NCBI RefSeq assembly: GCF_000379085.1
Contig: NZ_KB905378.1
Location: 977,864-1,041,863, forward strand
From: Halomicrobium katesii DSM 19301
GTDB taxonomy: Archaea; Halobacteriota; Halobacteria; Halobacteriales; Haloarculaceae
DNA: 64,000 bases
Direction of reading: 5' to 3'
How positions within the stretch are numbered: the first letter of the stretch is position 1; every line of letters starts with the position of its first letter. Below are positions 55,644-64,000 of this stretch, one piece after another. The notes under the pieces were generated by a model. The model worked only from the letters and a program-made list of their open reading frames with translations, searched no databases and had not been told where the DNA came from. The translations under genes and the position numbers were made by a program.

Positions 55644-56980
55644 CGGTTGAACAGCTCCGCGAGCGAGGCCCGCATGGCGATGTCGATCGGTTCGTCGAGG
55701 TCCCAGTCGATCAGCGTCGCCCCGGTCAGCTCCACCGACTGGAGGCGCAGCCGGCGTTCGAGCGCGACGACGGTCTCGGCCGCCCCCTCGCCGCGAGTCA
55801 CGTCGGGACTGACGACGGTCGTCGGGTAGCTCCGCGCCCGGAGGCTCGTGATCAGTTCCGTCGGCCAGTCGTCGAGCAGCGGCGAGAAGACGACGACCTG
55901 GGCCGTCGGCGGGAGGCGAGCGAGTAGCGTCTCCACGTCGGGTGTCGTCCGCTCGGACGCGGGCTCGCCCTCCTCGTGGGTCGCGCCGCCGTCGGGGGCG
56001 ACGCTGTCGCGCGCGGCCGCCGACTGGACGCCGTCGAACAGACGACTCGCCTGCGGGCTCTCGACGCCGCCGTCGGGATCCGTCCAGGCCAGTCCGTCCG
56101 GACCGAGCCCGCCCACGAGGTCCTCGTCTGCGAGCCCGACGGCGGTGACGCTGGCGACGACACTCGATCTGGACAGGGCATCGAGCAGGCGCTCGGCGGC
56201 GTAGGCGGATAGCTCGGCACCCGTCGGATACCCCGCTTCCGGCGTCACCCGCGTCGGGGGGCGTGCGTCGACGACCAGCACCGTGCGGACGGCCTGCTCC
56301 TCGCGGTACTCGACGGTCGTCAGTTCGCCGGTCTTGGCCAAGCGCCGCCAGTCGATCCGCGAGACCGGATCGCCCGACTGGTAGTCGCGGGTCGCGTGAA
56401 ACTCCAGCCCGCTGCCGCCGCTGTCGGTCGGAAGCGTGCCGGCGCGGGGCAGCGTCGCGTCGGCCAGCGGTGCCTCGGCGACCACGTTGGCACAGGTCAG
56501 GGCGGTGTCGCCCGTCGCGGCGACCGTCGCCGTGGCGATCTCGGTGGCCGCCAGCGGCCGGATTCGGACGACGGGATCCTCGAAGGCGTAGGTCCCCCGC
56601 TTCGAGCGGACGGCGTACTCGACGGTCGTCGACTCGCCCGGCCGCAGCGAGCGACAGGCCCGCGGCGAGCCCGAGACGACGGTCAGCTCGGCGGGGACGC
56701 CGTCGACGATCCGAACGTCGGTCAGGGTCCGCCGGCCGGTGTTCTCGACGGTCAGCGTCACGTCGACCGGATCGCCCGGCGTCGGTGCGGCGGCGGCCAC
56801 GGTCCGGTCGGCGTCGAGAGTGGCTCCCGACGGGACGCGCGACAGCGACCCGACCAGCACGGAGGCGAGGGGGATCGCCGCCCCCGCGAAGAGGGCCGGT
56901 TCGGCGGCCAGGAGACCGACGCTCAGTAGCGTCACCGTCCCCGCGAGCGGGACGCCCCAGCGCCGGACGCGGTCGGTCAC
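55640..56980 (-). CDS. DUF58-family protein
   Basis: This 446-residue protein starts at GTG 56980. Two hydrophobic helices near residues 8-45 are followed by a CARDB/adhesin-like beta domain (DVTLTVENTGRRTLTDVRIV) and the DUF58 signature FHATRDYQSGDPVSRIDWRR. DUF58 proteins are vWA-like partners of MoxR ATPases. The gene overlaps its neighbours on both sides by 4 bases, so it is one operon with the transglutaminase and the membrane gene. Confidence 0.9.
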   Translation of the reverse strand: MTDRVRRWGVPLAGTVTLLSVGLLAAEPALFAGAAIPLASVLVGSLSRVPSGATLDADRTVAAAAPTPGDPVDVTLTVENTGRRTLTDVRIVDGVPAELTVVSGSPRACRSLRPGESTTVEYAVRSKRGTYAFEDPVVRIRPLAATEIATATVAATGDTALTCANVVAEAPLADATLPRAGTLPTDSGGSGLEFHATRDYQSGDPVSRIDWRRLAKTGELTTVEYREEQAVRTVLVVDARPPTRVTPEAGYPTGAELSAYAAERLLDALSRSSVVASVTAVGLADEDLVGGLGPDGLAWTDPDGGVESPQASRLFDGVQSAAARDSVAPDGGATHEEGEPASERTTPDVETLLARLPPTAQVVVFSPLLDDWPTELITSLRARSYPTTVVSPDVTRGEGAAETVVALERRLRLQSVELTGATLIDWDLDEPIDIAMRASLAELFNR

Positions 56981-57603
56981 GGCCACCCCTCCGTGAGCTC
57001 GCGCGTGGCACGGACCGTGCGGTGCAGTCGGCGTCGGCGCTCGGCCGCCGGATCGAGCCAGAGCCTGAGACGCGACCACAGCGAGTGCGACGGCCCCTCG
57101 TCGTCCGAGAGGAGGGCCGCGGCGGTCCGGTCGTCGGTCCAGTCACCGCGCTCGACCGCTCGCCGGGCGTCCTCGGGGCCACAGCCGGCCGTCTGTGCGT
57201 AGGCCGCCGTGGCCGTCTCCCGAAACCGCTCGCGGACGGCGTCGAGCGCCTCGTCGTCGCCCGCGATGGCGTCGTCGATCGTCGCCGCCAGCGCCGCACC
57301 GGTCCGACGCTGACGCGCCGTCGTGACCGCCTCTGGCGGTTCCGCGGTCGCGGCGTCGAACGCGTCTCCGCCCTCCCCAGCGCGGCTCGGCAGCGTCGCC
57401 GACCGGGCGGCGACGAGCAGGTAGAGCCCGGCGAGGAGGCTACCGGCCAGCAACAGCTGGCGCGCGTTCGCCGCCTCGCCGAGGGTCACGAGCGGATCGA
57501 CGGGCGCGACCGACAGCAGCGTCTCGGGAGCGAACAGCAGTCCGGCGGCCAACGCCGTCGCGACCGTCCCCACGACGCCGAACAGGACGACTCGGACCCG
57601 CAT
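56977..57603 (-). CDS. Membrane protein of the MoxR-DUF58-transglutaminase cluster
   Basis: This 208-residue protein has two hydrophobic helices (about 3-25 and 48-68) followed by a cytoplasmic helical domain with a basic stretch (RRRRLHRTVRATRELTE). Its ATG overlaps the transglutaminase stop (TGATG) and its stop overlaps the DUF58 start. Function unknown. It is likely part of the same complex as the DUF58 and transglutaminase proteins. Confidence 0.8.
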   Translation of the reverse strand: MRVRVVLFGVVGTVATALAAGLLFAPETLLSVAPVDPLVTLGEAANARQLLLAGSLLAGLYLLVAARSATLPSRAGEGGDAFDAATAEPPEAVTTARQRRTGAALAATIDDAIAGDDEALDAVRERFRETATAAYAQTAGCGPEDARRAVERGDWTDDRTAAALLSDDEGPSHSLWSRLRLWLDPAAERRRRLHRTVRATRELTEGWP

Positions 57604-60281
57604 CAGTCGGCCACCTCCGGCTGGCCGCCGGGCGCGTCGCCGTCGGCGTCGTCGGCGCGCTCGGCGGCGCGCTCGATCTCGGCGACGGCGTCGGCGACGG
57701 CCGGCACCCGTTCCGTGGGTTCGCGCTGGCCGTACTCGACGGCCCGGAAGGCGTCGACGATCGTCCAGACCGCGTCGGCCGGGAGGTCGTCGACCTCGAC
57801 GGCGTGGGCGGCGATCGCCTCGGGCGTTCGGCGCTCCGGCCGGGTCACGGAGACGTGCCCGAGGAACTGCGACCACCCCTCTCTGATGGTCGCGTGAGCG
57901 TCGTTTGACCCGGCGTCACCGTCGCCGGCAGGGGCGAGCGACTCGAAGCGGGCGGTCACCGTCGACTGGACGCCCCCCGACCGGTCCGCGAGCCAGCGCC
58001 GGAGCGCAGCCAGCAGCGCGGCCGGCGAGACGCGGCCGGTGACGAGCGCGAGCAGGTGCTCGACGGTCAGCGCCGTCCGCCGGTAGAGCCGACGGATCGC
58101 GCGATCGAGCACCGATCCGAGCCCCACCAGCGCGACGACGACCAACTGCCCGCTCCGGGCGAGCGCCGCCGCGATCCGTCTGGGCGTGACTCCGTAGCGG
58201 CGAGCCAGCGCGACCGCGGCGAGGACGGCGACGAGGAGGGCGGCCGCGACCGCCGCCAGGTTCGCGTACAGCCCCTCCAGAGCGGTCCGGCGAGACTGGC
58301 CGTACTGCGAGACCGCGACGGTCGCGCTGTCTGCCAGTGGCAGCGAGACCGTCGTCGTGCCGTCGACGCCGGTCGTCCCGATCCGTTCGCCGTCCAGCGC
58401 GACGGTCGCGCCGGCTGTCGGTTCGCCCGCCACGGTCGCGTTGACTCGGGCGTCGGTCAGCGGGAGGGCCAGCGGTGCCGTCGGCTCGACGCTCACGTTC
58501 AGTCGCCCGAGCGTGAGCCTCCGGGTGCCCTCGACGGCACCGCGACGCACCCCCAGGGTCGTCTCGCCGGGCTCGTCCGGCAGACGCACGGTCGCCCGGC
58601 CCCGATCGTCGGTCATCGCGACCTGCTCGCCCGACAGTGTCACCGCCGCCCGCCGGAGCGGCTCGCCGTCGACGAGCGCGAGCAGAGACACCTCGCTGCC
58701 GGTGGTGAGATCGCCGCTCACGGAGATCGCCGCGGTCGTGTTCAGGTCGAAGGTCTCGGTGTCGCGGGTCGCGGGGCCGGCCGGTCGGAACAGCCGCCCG
58801 TTCTCGCGGCTCGGCGCGCCGTAGACGACGACGCGCTCGTCGGCGGTGCCGGCGATCGTCACGTTGAGCGTCGCGGCGTAGGGGACGGTGGCGGTCACGT
58901 TCCCGTCCGTGGCCGTGGCACCGACCGGCTCGCCGTTGAACAGGACCCGCGCGCCCATCACCGGAACGCCGTCTTCGGTGACGGTCACAGTCACCGGCAC
59001 GCCGGGGACGGCCGTCCGGTTCAGCGACACGTCGTAGCCGTCGGCGGTGTCGTCTCGCTCGGTCGGCGTCGGTGTCGCCGTGTCCGTCGGGGTCGCCGTG
59101 TCCGTCGGGGTCGGCGTGTCCGTCGGGGGCTGGTCCGCCGGTGTCGGTGTGGGTGTCGCCGTGGGCGGCTCGTCGTCGAGCGCGGCCCGCTCCTGTTGCC
59201 GGCGTTCGTCCCCCGGCGTGGCGTCGAAGCGGACCCAGCCCACGTCGGGGAAGTACACCTCGGTCCAGGCGTGGGCGTTCATCCCCCGGACGGTGTAGCT
59301 GTTCTCTCCGACCTGCTCGCCGGTGGAGTAGCCGACGACGTAGCGGGCGGGAATGTCCTGACTGCGCAGCATCGCGACCATCGACGTGGCGAAGTACTCG
59401 CAGTACCCCGTCTCCATGTCGAAGACGAACTGCGTCGCGACGCCGGCCTCCCGCTCGGGGTCGTGGCTGGCGTTGAGCGAGTACTCCTTGTTCGATTCGA
59501 GCCACCGCTCGATCGTGCGAGCGGTCTCGTAGGGGTCGTCACTGTCGGCCGTCAGCTCGTCGGTGAACGCCCCGAGGCGGCCCTCGCTGTCTGCCGGGAG
59601 CTGGGTGTATCGGTCCTCGATCTCGGCCGGATACTCCCGACCGGCCTGGCTCAGCACGGCCGGATCGTCGGCCGGGCGCTGACTGACGCCGGTGTAGCTG
59701 GTCCCCTGCGGGACGGTCCCGTCGGCCGTGACCGCACCGTTCTCGGTGATCGAGACGCCCGGCCGAGAGAGCTGGGTCGGCCGCCAGACGGTCGGGAGCG
59801 ACGCGGCGCTGCGTTCGAGGGTCACCTCGTAGGTGACGCGTTCGTCGCGAGCGCCCTCGACGGGCAGTTCGCCATCGACCGGCGTCGTTCCCTCGCGTCG
59901 CTCCCAGCCCGCGCCCGTGTACTCGCCGTAGGCACCCGTCCGCCAGTAGCTCGCCTGCGTGCTCTGGACCCGGAAGTGGACGTCGTCGCTCCGTGATCGC
60001 AGGGCCGACTCGCCGCCCAGCGACCCGCCCACGTCGGTGCTGTCGCCGGGACTCAGCGCGCCGAGCCCGCCGCCACCGCCCGAGCTGCTGCCCCCCGACC
60101 CACCCCGGACCTCCTCGGGGATCGGGACCAGCGACGAGGCGGGCGAGTCGGTCCCCGCGGGCGACAGCGCCGGCACCGCGGTCGTCGCCACCACCAGCGC
60201 GAGCAGCGTGACTACCACGAGCGCGACCCGCGAGTAGTCGCGCGTGCCGCCGACCTCGAAGAGAGATTCGTCATCTGCCAT
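57603..60281 (-). CDS. Transglutaminase-like membrane protein
   Basis: This 892-residue protein has an N-terminal membrane helix (about 18-38), then an extracellular DUF3488-like part. The transglutaminase core has Cys in METGYCEYFATSM, His in GMNAHAWTEVY and Asp in WVRFDATPGD. A Thr/Pro-rich linker (TPTPTERDD region) and carboxypeptidase-regulatory-like beta repeats follow. Then come membrane helices and a DUF4129-like C-terminal domain (PERRTPEAIAAHAVEVDDLP). The enzyme could cross-link or cut surface proteins. It heads the DUF58 operon. Confidence 0.9.
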   Translation of the reverse strand: MADDESLFEVGGTRDYSRVALVVVTLLALVVATTAVPALSPAGTDSPASSLVPIPEEVRGGSGGSSSGGGGGLGALSPGDSTDVGGSLGGESALRSRSDDVHFRVQSTQASYWRTGAYGEYTGAGWERREGTTPVDGELPVEGARDERVTYEVTLERSAASLPTVWRPTQLSRPGVSITENGAVTADGTVPQGTSYTGVSQRPADDPAVLSQAGREYPAEIEDRYTQLPADSEGRLGAFTDELTADSDDPYETARTIERWLESNKEYSLNASHDPEREAGVATQFVFDMETGYCEYFATSMVAMLRSQDIPARYVVGYSTGEQVGENSYTVRGMNAHAWTEVYFPDVGWVRFDATPGDERRQQERAALDDEPPTATPTPTPADQPPTDTPTPTDTATPTDTATPTPTERDDTADGYDVSLNRTAVPGVPVTVTVTEDGVPVMGARVLFNGEPVGATATDGNVTATVPYAATLNVTIAGTADERVVVYGAPSRENGRLFRPAGPATRDTETFDLNTTAAISVSGDLTTGSEVSLLALVDGEPLRRAAVTLSGEQVAMTDDRGRATVRLPDEPGETTLGVRRGAVEGTRRLTLGRLNVSVEPTAPLALPLTDARVNATVAGEPTAGATVALDGERIGTTGVDGTTTVSLPLADSATVAVSQYGQSRRTALEGLYANLAAVAAALLVAVLAAVALARRYGVTPRRIAAALARSGQLVVVALVGLGSVLDRAIRRLYRRTALTVEHLLALVTGRVSPAALLAALRRWLADRSGGVQSTVTARFESLAPAGDGDAGSNDAHATIREGWSQFLGHVSVTRPERRTPEAIAAHAVEVDDLPADAVWTIVDAFRAVEYGQREPTERVPAVADAVAEIERAAERADDADGDAPGGQPEVAD

Positions 60282-60443
60282 GGCTCGTCGATGTGGGACG
60301 ACCGGCCGGGACGTGACTGAAGATGGACGTACGTCAGTCGTGGCGCGATATAAGCTTTGACCAGACGGGACGGTCGCTGGACGGGCGGTCGACGACGACC
60401 CGCCAGCGGACGACGCACCTGCGAGTTTTGCCGTAACTCGTGG

Positions 60444-60450
60444 TTATAGA
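60444..60450 (+). promoter_or_regulatory. TATA box of the O-acetylhomoserine sulfhydrylase gene
   Basis: TTATAGA is centred about 30 bases before ATG 60477, so the mRNA has a leader of only a few bases. This excludes the upstream ATG 60450. Confidence 0.55.
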
Positions 60451-60476
60451 TGGCTAGAGCAATATGCGTGTTGTAC

Positions 60477-61769
60477 ATGACTGACGACACCCAGGGGTTC
60501 GGGACGCGCTGTGTCCACGCCGGCCAGGAGGAGCCGGATCCTGCGACGGGCGCGCGTGCGCCACCGATCTACCAGACGACGTCGTACGTGTTCGAGGACG
60601 CCGACACCGCCGCCCAGCGGTACGCCCTCGACGACACCGGCAACGTCTACTCGCGGTTCGACAACCCGACGGTGTCGATGCTGGAGCGGCGCATCGCCTC
60701 GCTGGAGAACGGCACTGGGGCGGTGGCAACGGGCTCGGGGATGGCCGCGCTGGACGCCGGCACGTCCATCCTCGCGAGCGCGGGCGACAACGTCGTCACG
60801 GCCGCCTCGATCTACGGGGGGACCCACTCCTATCTGGCCAACATGGGACCTCGCCGCGGCATCGAGACGCGCTTCGTCGACACGCTCGACCCGCAGGCCT
60901 ACGCCGACGCCATCGACGACGACACCGCCTACGTCCACTTCGAGACCATCGGGAACCCCTCGCTCGTGACGCCGCCGATGGAGGCGATCGCCGAGGTGGC
61001 TCACGACCGTGGCGTCCCCGTGTTCGTCGACAACACCTTCGGCACGCCGTACCTCTGTAACCCGCTGGACCACGGCGTCGACCTCGTCTGGGAGTCGACG
61101 ACCAAGTGGATCCACGGCTCGGGGACGACCGTCGGCGGCGTCCTGGTCGACGGCGGCTCGTTCCCGTGGTCGGAGTACCCCGAGAAGTTCCCGGAGCTGG
61201 GGGCTCCCAATCCGGCCTTCGACGGGATCACCTTCGCCGAGCGCTTCGAGGGCGAGGCGTTCGCACACGCGGTCCGCCAGCGCGCCGTTCGCTCGCTGGG
61301 CGACGGCCAGAAGCCCTTCGACGCCTGGGCCACCCTCCAGGGGTGTGAGACGCTCAAGCTCCGGATGCAACAGCACTGCGAGTCGGCGATGGCCGTCGCC
61401 GAACACCTCCGGGACCACCCCGAGGTGGCGTGGGTCACCTACCCCGGACTCGACTCTCACGAGACCCACGACAACGCGAGCCGGTACCTCGACGGCGGTT
61501 ACGGCGGCATCGTCACCTTCGGCCTGGAGGGGGGCTACGACGCCGGCCGCGAGGTGTGTGAGCGGACCGATCTCGCGCAGTTCCTCGCCAACATCGGCGA
61601 CGCCAAGACGCTCGTGATCCACCCCGCGAGCACGACCCACGCACAGCTCAGCGAGGACGAACAGCGGGCCAGCGGCGTCACGCCGGACCTGATCCGCTGT
61701 AGCGTCGGCATCGAGGACACCGAGGACGTCGTCGCCGACCTCGACCGCGCCATCGCGGAGGCCAGCTAA
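60477..61769 (+). CDS. metY: O-acetylhomoserine sulfhydrylase
   Basis: This 430-residue PLP enzyme of the Cys/Met metabolism family has N-terminal FGTRCVHAGQEEPDPATGAR, SYVFEDADTA, SRFDNPTVSMLE, GSGMAA and the PLP Lys in STTKWIHG. It makes homocysteine from O-acetylhomoserine and sulfide, the direct-sulfhydrylation route to methionine. ATG 60477 fits the promoter. The substrate is provided by MetX encoded 450 bp downstream, but a repeat lies between them. Confidence 0.92.
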   Translation: MTDDTQGFGTRCVHAGQEEPDPATGARAPPIYQTTSYVFEDADTAAQRYALDDTGNVYSRFDNPTVSMLERRIASLENGTGAVATGSGMAALDAGTSILASAGDNVVTAASIYGGTHSYLANMGPRRGIETRFVDTLDPQAYADAIDDDTAYVHFETIGNPSLVTPPMEAIAEVAHDRGVPVFVDNTFGTPYLCNPLDHGVDLVWESTTKWIHGSGTTVGGVLVDGGSFPWSEYPEKFPELGAPNPAFDGITFAERFEGEAFAHAVRQRAVRSLGDGQKPFDAWATLQGCETLKLRMQQHCESAMAVAEHLRDHPEVAWVTYPGLDSHETHDNASRYLDGGYGGIVTFGLEGGYDAGREVCERTDLAQFLANIGDAKTLVIHPASTTHAQLSEDEQRASGVTPDLIRCSVGIEDTEDVVADLDRAIAEAS

Positions 61770-61809
61770 TGTTTCGAGAGCAACGCGAAGACCGTCTCCG
61801 GAACAGAGA

Positions 61810-62111
61810 CACCGAAAGCCCTCGGCCCGCTCGACGCCGTCTGTGCAGGATATCCTCGCAGTGCTCGGATAGCGCCTGCACAGACGACGCGAGACGCGCC
61901 TCGCCCTTTCATCCGCCAGGGCGTAGACTGTGGGGCTATCCACGAGCCTGGCGGATGAAAGGGCGAGTGCCGCGTGACGGCCTCGCCGTCACGTTATCGC
62001 CAGCCGGTTCGACCGGCCGGCCCTTCCGGGAACCCCGACGACGCAAGCACGCGAGCGAAGCGAGCGCGCGCAGGGAGTCGCGGGACCGGAACTGTACGAG
62101 GGCTTTCGGTG
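61810..62111 (+). repeat. Multi-hairpin repeat without the outer GTGTTCAGATAAG ends
   Basis: The outer stem CACCGAAAGCCCTCG (61810-61824) / CGAGGGCTTTCGGTG (62097-62111) is identical to the copy at 29123-29362. Hairpin 1 is TCTGTGCAGG / CCTGCACAGA around a GATATCCTC..GCTCGGATAG loop. Hairpin 2 is GCCCTTTCATCCGCCAGG (to 61920) / CCTGGCGGATGAAAGGGC (61947-61967). Hairpin 3 is partly extended. It occupies most of the 451-bp gap 61770-62220 between metY and metX; no gene is in the gap. Confidence 0.85.
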
Positions 62112-62220
62112 TGTTCACGAACGTAGCGAGTGACTGTTCGAACGCCGATCGAAGCGAGTCGTTCGGTACCTTCAGGTCGTTCGATACCCCTTGTGGAGAG
62201 ACACCAACACGAGGCGCACG

Positions 62221-63429
62221 ATGGACGTAGACCACCAGACCCTCTCGCTGGGCGAGTTCGAGTTCGCCTGTGGCGAGACGATCCCCGAGCTCGAAGTCGC
62301 CTACGAGACCTACGGCGAGTTCGACGGCGACAACGCCGTCCTCGTCTGTCACGCGCTCACCGGCAGCGCACACGTCGCCGGCCGCGGGCGCTTCGAAGAC
62401 TCCGATCAGGCCTTCGCCTGGTGGGACAACATCGTCGGCCCGGGCAAGGCCATCGACACGACCGAGTACTACGTGATCTGCGTGAACGATCCCGGCTCCT
62501 GTTATGGCACGTCCGGGCCGGCCTCGACGAACCCCGAGACGGGCGAGCCCTACGGGACGGCGTTCCCGCCGGTGACCGTCGGCGACTGGACGGAAGCCCA
62601 GCGGGCCGTACTGGACGAGTTGGGGGTCCCCCACCTCCACGCGGTCGTCGGCGGCAGCGTCGGCGGCATGAACGCGCTGGACTGGGTCAAGCGCCATCCC
62701 GATCACGTCGAGCGCGTCGTCGCCATCGCCGCCGCCGCGCGACTCGATCCGCAGTGTCTCGCGCTGGACGGCATCGCCCGCCGGGCGATCACGACCGACG
62801 ACGACTGGAACGGGGGCGACTACTACGGCGACGACCGCCCGGACCCGGACGACGGGCTGGCGCTGGCCCGCGAACTCGGCCACGTGATGTACCTCTCGAA
62901 GGCGACGATGGAGCAGCGCTTCGGCCGTCGGGCCGCCACGAGAGAGTACGAGCGGGCCTTTCCGACGGACCCGGCGGGCCGCTTTTTCCCCTACCGGGAC
63001 GTGGAGTCCTATCTCGACCACAACGCCACGAAGTTCGTCGACCGCTTCGACGCCAACAGCTACCTCTACCTGACCCGGGCGATGGACAACTACGACCTCT
63101 CGTCGGGCTTCGAGTCCGACGCGGACGCCGTCGCCGCCTTCGACGGCGAGGCGCTGCTGATGTCCTTTACCGGCGACTGGCACTTCACGACAGCACAGTC
63201 CGAGGAGCTGGCCGAGTCGTTCCGCGAGACCGACACCGCGACCGCACACCACATGGTCGACTCCGACTACGGCCACGACGCCTTCCTCGTCGAGCCCGAT
63301 CGCGTCGGCCCGCCCGTCGCGGACTTCCTCGATGACGGCGTCGGTGGCAGCGCCGTCTCCGACACCACCGACGACGACGGCGACGACGGTCCCGACCACG
63401 CACCGGTCCACACGAGCCTCTTCTCGTGA
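62221..63429 (+). CDS. metX: Homoserine O-acetyltransferase
   Basis: This 402-residue alpha/beta hydrolase-type enzyme has nucleophile Ser146 in [12 protein letters not shown], an Asp in SFTGDWHFT and a His in [12 protein letters not shown], forming the catalytic triad. It acetylates homoserine, which MetY then sulfhydrylates. An acidic C-terminal tail of about 30 residues is a halophilic extension. ATG 62221 has no obvious TATA box in front, since the structured repeat is only 110 bp upstream. Confidence 0.93.
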   Translation: MDVDHQTLSLGEFEFACGETIPELEVAYETYGEFDGDNAVLVCHALTGSAHVAGRGRFEDSDQAFAWWDNIVGPGKAIDTTEYYVICVNDPGSCYGTSGPASTNPETGEPYGTAFPPVTVGDWTEAQRAVLDELGVPHLHAVVGGSVGGMNALDWVKRHPDHVERVVAIAAAARLDPQCLALDGIARRAITTDDDWNGGDYYGDDRPDPDDGLALARELGHVMYLSKATMEQRFGRRAATREYERAFPTDPAGRFFPYRDVESYLDHNATKFVDRFDANSYLYLTRAMDNYDLSSGFESDADAVAAFDGEALLMSFTGDWHFTTAQSEELAESFRETDTATAHHMVDSDYGHDAFLVEPDRVGPPVADFLDDGVGGSAVSDTTDDDGDDGPDHAPVHTSLFS

Positions 63430-63456
63430 CCGGGACGAGCTGTTGTCCCAGTGACC

Positions 63457-63463
63457 TTTATTG
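63457..63463 (+). promoter_or_regulatory. TATA-like box of the rubredoxin-like gene
   Basis: TTTATT around 63457-63462 is about 29 bases before ATG 63490, giving an almost leaderless mRNA. Confidence 0.5.
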
Positions 63464-63489
63464 GCGTGTGGTGTGAACTGTGTTACACA

Positions 63490-63792
63490 ATGTCAGAGAT
63501 GCCAGACGCGGCCAGCGACATGGGACTGGGCTTCGGAGAGACCGTCTACGACGAGGACGGCCAGCGACTCGGGACGATCCGCGGGTTCGACGAGCGGGGG
63601 TTCTACGTCACGCTCGACGGCGGCATGGCCGCCATGTCGATCGAACACGTCCGCGCCGGTGAGTCCGGCGAGGCCGAACTGATGTGGCGCTGCTGGGACT
63701 GTGGCGCGATGGGCGAGATCGAGGACATCCCCGAGGAGTGTCCCGACTGCGGTGCGCCAAAGGAGGACATCTACTACTGGACGGAGGATTAG
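63490..63792 (+). CDS. Rubredoxin-like zinc-ribbon protein
   Basis: This 100-residue protein starts at ATG 63490. The first part is a beta-rich PRC-barrel-like segment (GETVYDEDGQRLGTIRGFDE). The C-terminal part is a rubredoxin-type metal site with CWDCGAM and CPDCGAPKEDIYY. It may carry electrons or bind zinc. The combination is known in haloarchaea without assigned function. The longer upstream frame to 63451 is excluded by the promoter. Confidence 0.85.
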   Translation: MSEMPDAASDMGLGFGETVYDEDGQRLGTIRGFDERGFYVTLDGGMAAMSIEHVRAGESGEAELMWRCWDCGAMGEIEDIPEECPDCGAPKEDIYYWTED

Positions 63793-63887
63793 GGGGGCGG
63801 CCCGACGGAACGAATGCCGGTCCGCGGAACAGACGAACGGCGACCGCGGGGAGCCAGCGCCCTGGGGACGGCGACCTGTCGCCCCCG

Positions 63888-64000
63888 CTACGAGACGCCT
63901 TCGAGTCGCTCTCGCAGCGACGACGGCAGCGACGACTCGACGGCCTCAATCGCCTCGTCGGGCATGGCGAACGTGAACCGTTCGTCGCGCCGCGTGACGA
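63888..64000 (-). CDS. C-terminal fragment of a gene continuing beyond the window
   Basis: The minus-strand frame is open to the right edge and ends TAG at 63888-63890. The visible 37 residues read VTRRDERFTFAMPDEAIEAV followed by ESSLPSSLRERLEGVS. This looks like an ordinary haloarchaeal C-terminus; no family is recognised from so little sequence. Confidence 0.65.
   Translation of the reverse strand, partial: VTRRDERFTFAMPDEAIEAVESSLPSSLRERLEGVS

Overview
The window is haloarchaeal DNA. It is GC-rich and encodes very acidic proteins, an MCM helicase, a TFB initiation factor, a halorhodopsin, an Htr-type transducer and a Tat lipoprotein. Many transcripts look leaderless, with a TTTAAA-like TATA box about 25-30 bases before the start codon. 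The family (possibly Haloarculaceae, near Haloarcula or Halomicrobium) is only an inference from gene content.

Layout. 1-4801: the 3' part of a Ski2-like helicase, an SLC13-type transporter gene broken by a perfect 50-bp tandem duplication, tRNA-Pro(TGG) and a VapBC pair. 4802-16.6k: a composite repeat, a membrane protein, intein-containing mcm, and a haloarchaeal block of small proteins with a MinD-like ATPase, then TFB and a second MinD-like protein with a degenerate P-loop. 16.6-20.7k: YjbQ, a lipoprotein, and an IS66-type element with 8-bp target duplications sitting 9 bp before a winged-helix regulator gene. 20.8-35.6k: ileS, halorhodopsin, RecJ-like nuclease, a KaiC/RAD55-like ATPase pair, acyltransferase, CPBP protease, aldo/keto reductase, RNase Z and an NAD-binding protein. 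35.7-46.3k: DUF5784, uvrC, small membrane proteins, a Q/A/P-rich repeat protein with a small heat-shock protein, an ABC exporter, and ligA. 46.4-60.3k: a beta-helix protein, an htr/opsin operon, an aminotransferase, a DUF4397 secreted protein, and a MoxR-DUF58-transglutaminase cluster in which one membrane gene is frameshifted. 60.4-64k: O-acetylhomoserine sulfhydrylase and homoserine acetyltransferase (methionine/homocysteine synthesis) and a rubredoxin-like protein.

The most unusual items are these. (1) An htr-opsin operon (47.9-50.2k) has the sensory-rhodopsin operon layout, but the opsin carries Arg where the retinal Schiff-base Lys should be, and has lost most other pocket residues. (2) A 240-300 bp repeat can fold as an outer stem enclosing three hairpins. 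Two copies keep one hairpin with different but still complementary arm sequences, which looks like covariation. (3) A low-complexity Q-rich protein is co-directional with, and 7 bp from, an Hsp20 protein whose own N-terminus is Q-rich.

The window is also dense in short palindromic MITE-like elements. There are two families: 78-82 bp with ATACGG ends, and 84 bp with TATAGTA ends. In six cases the element end supplies or abuts the stop codon of a neighbouring gene.
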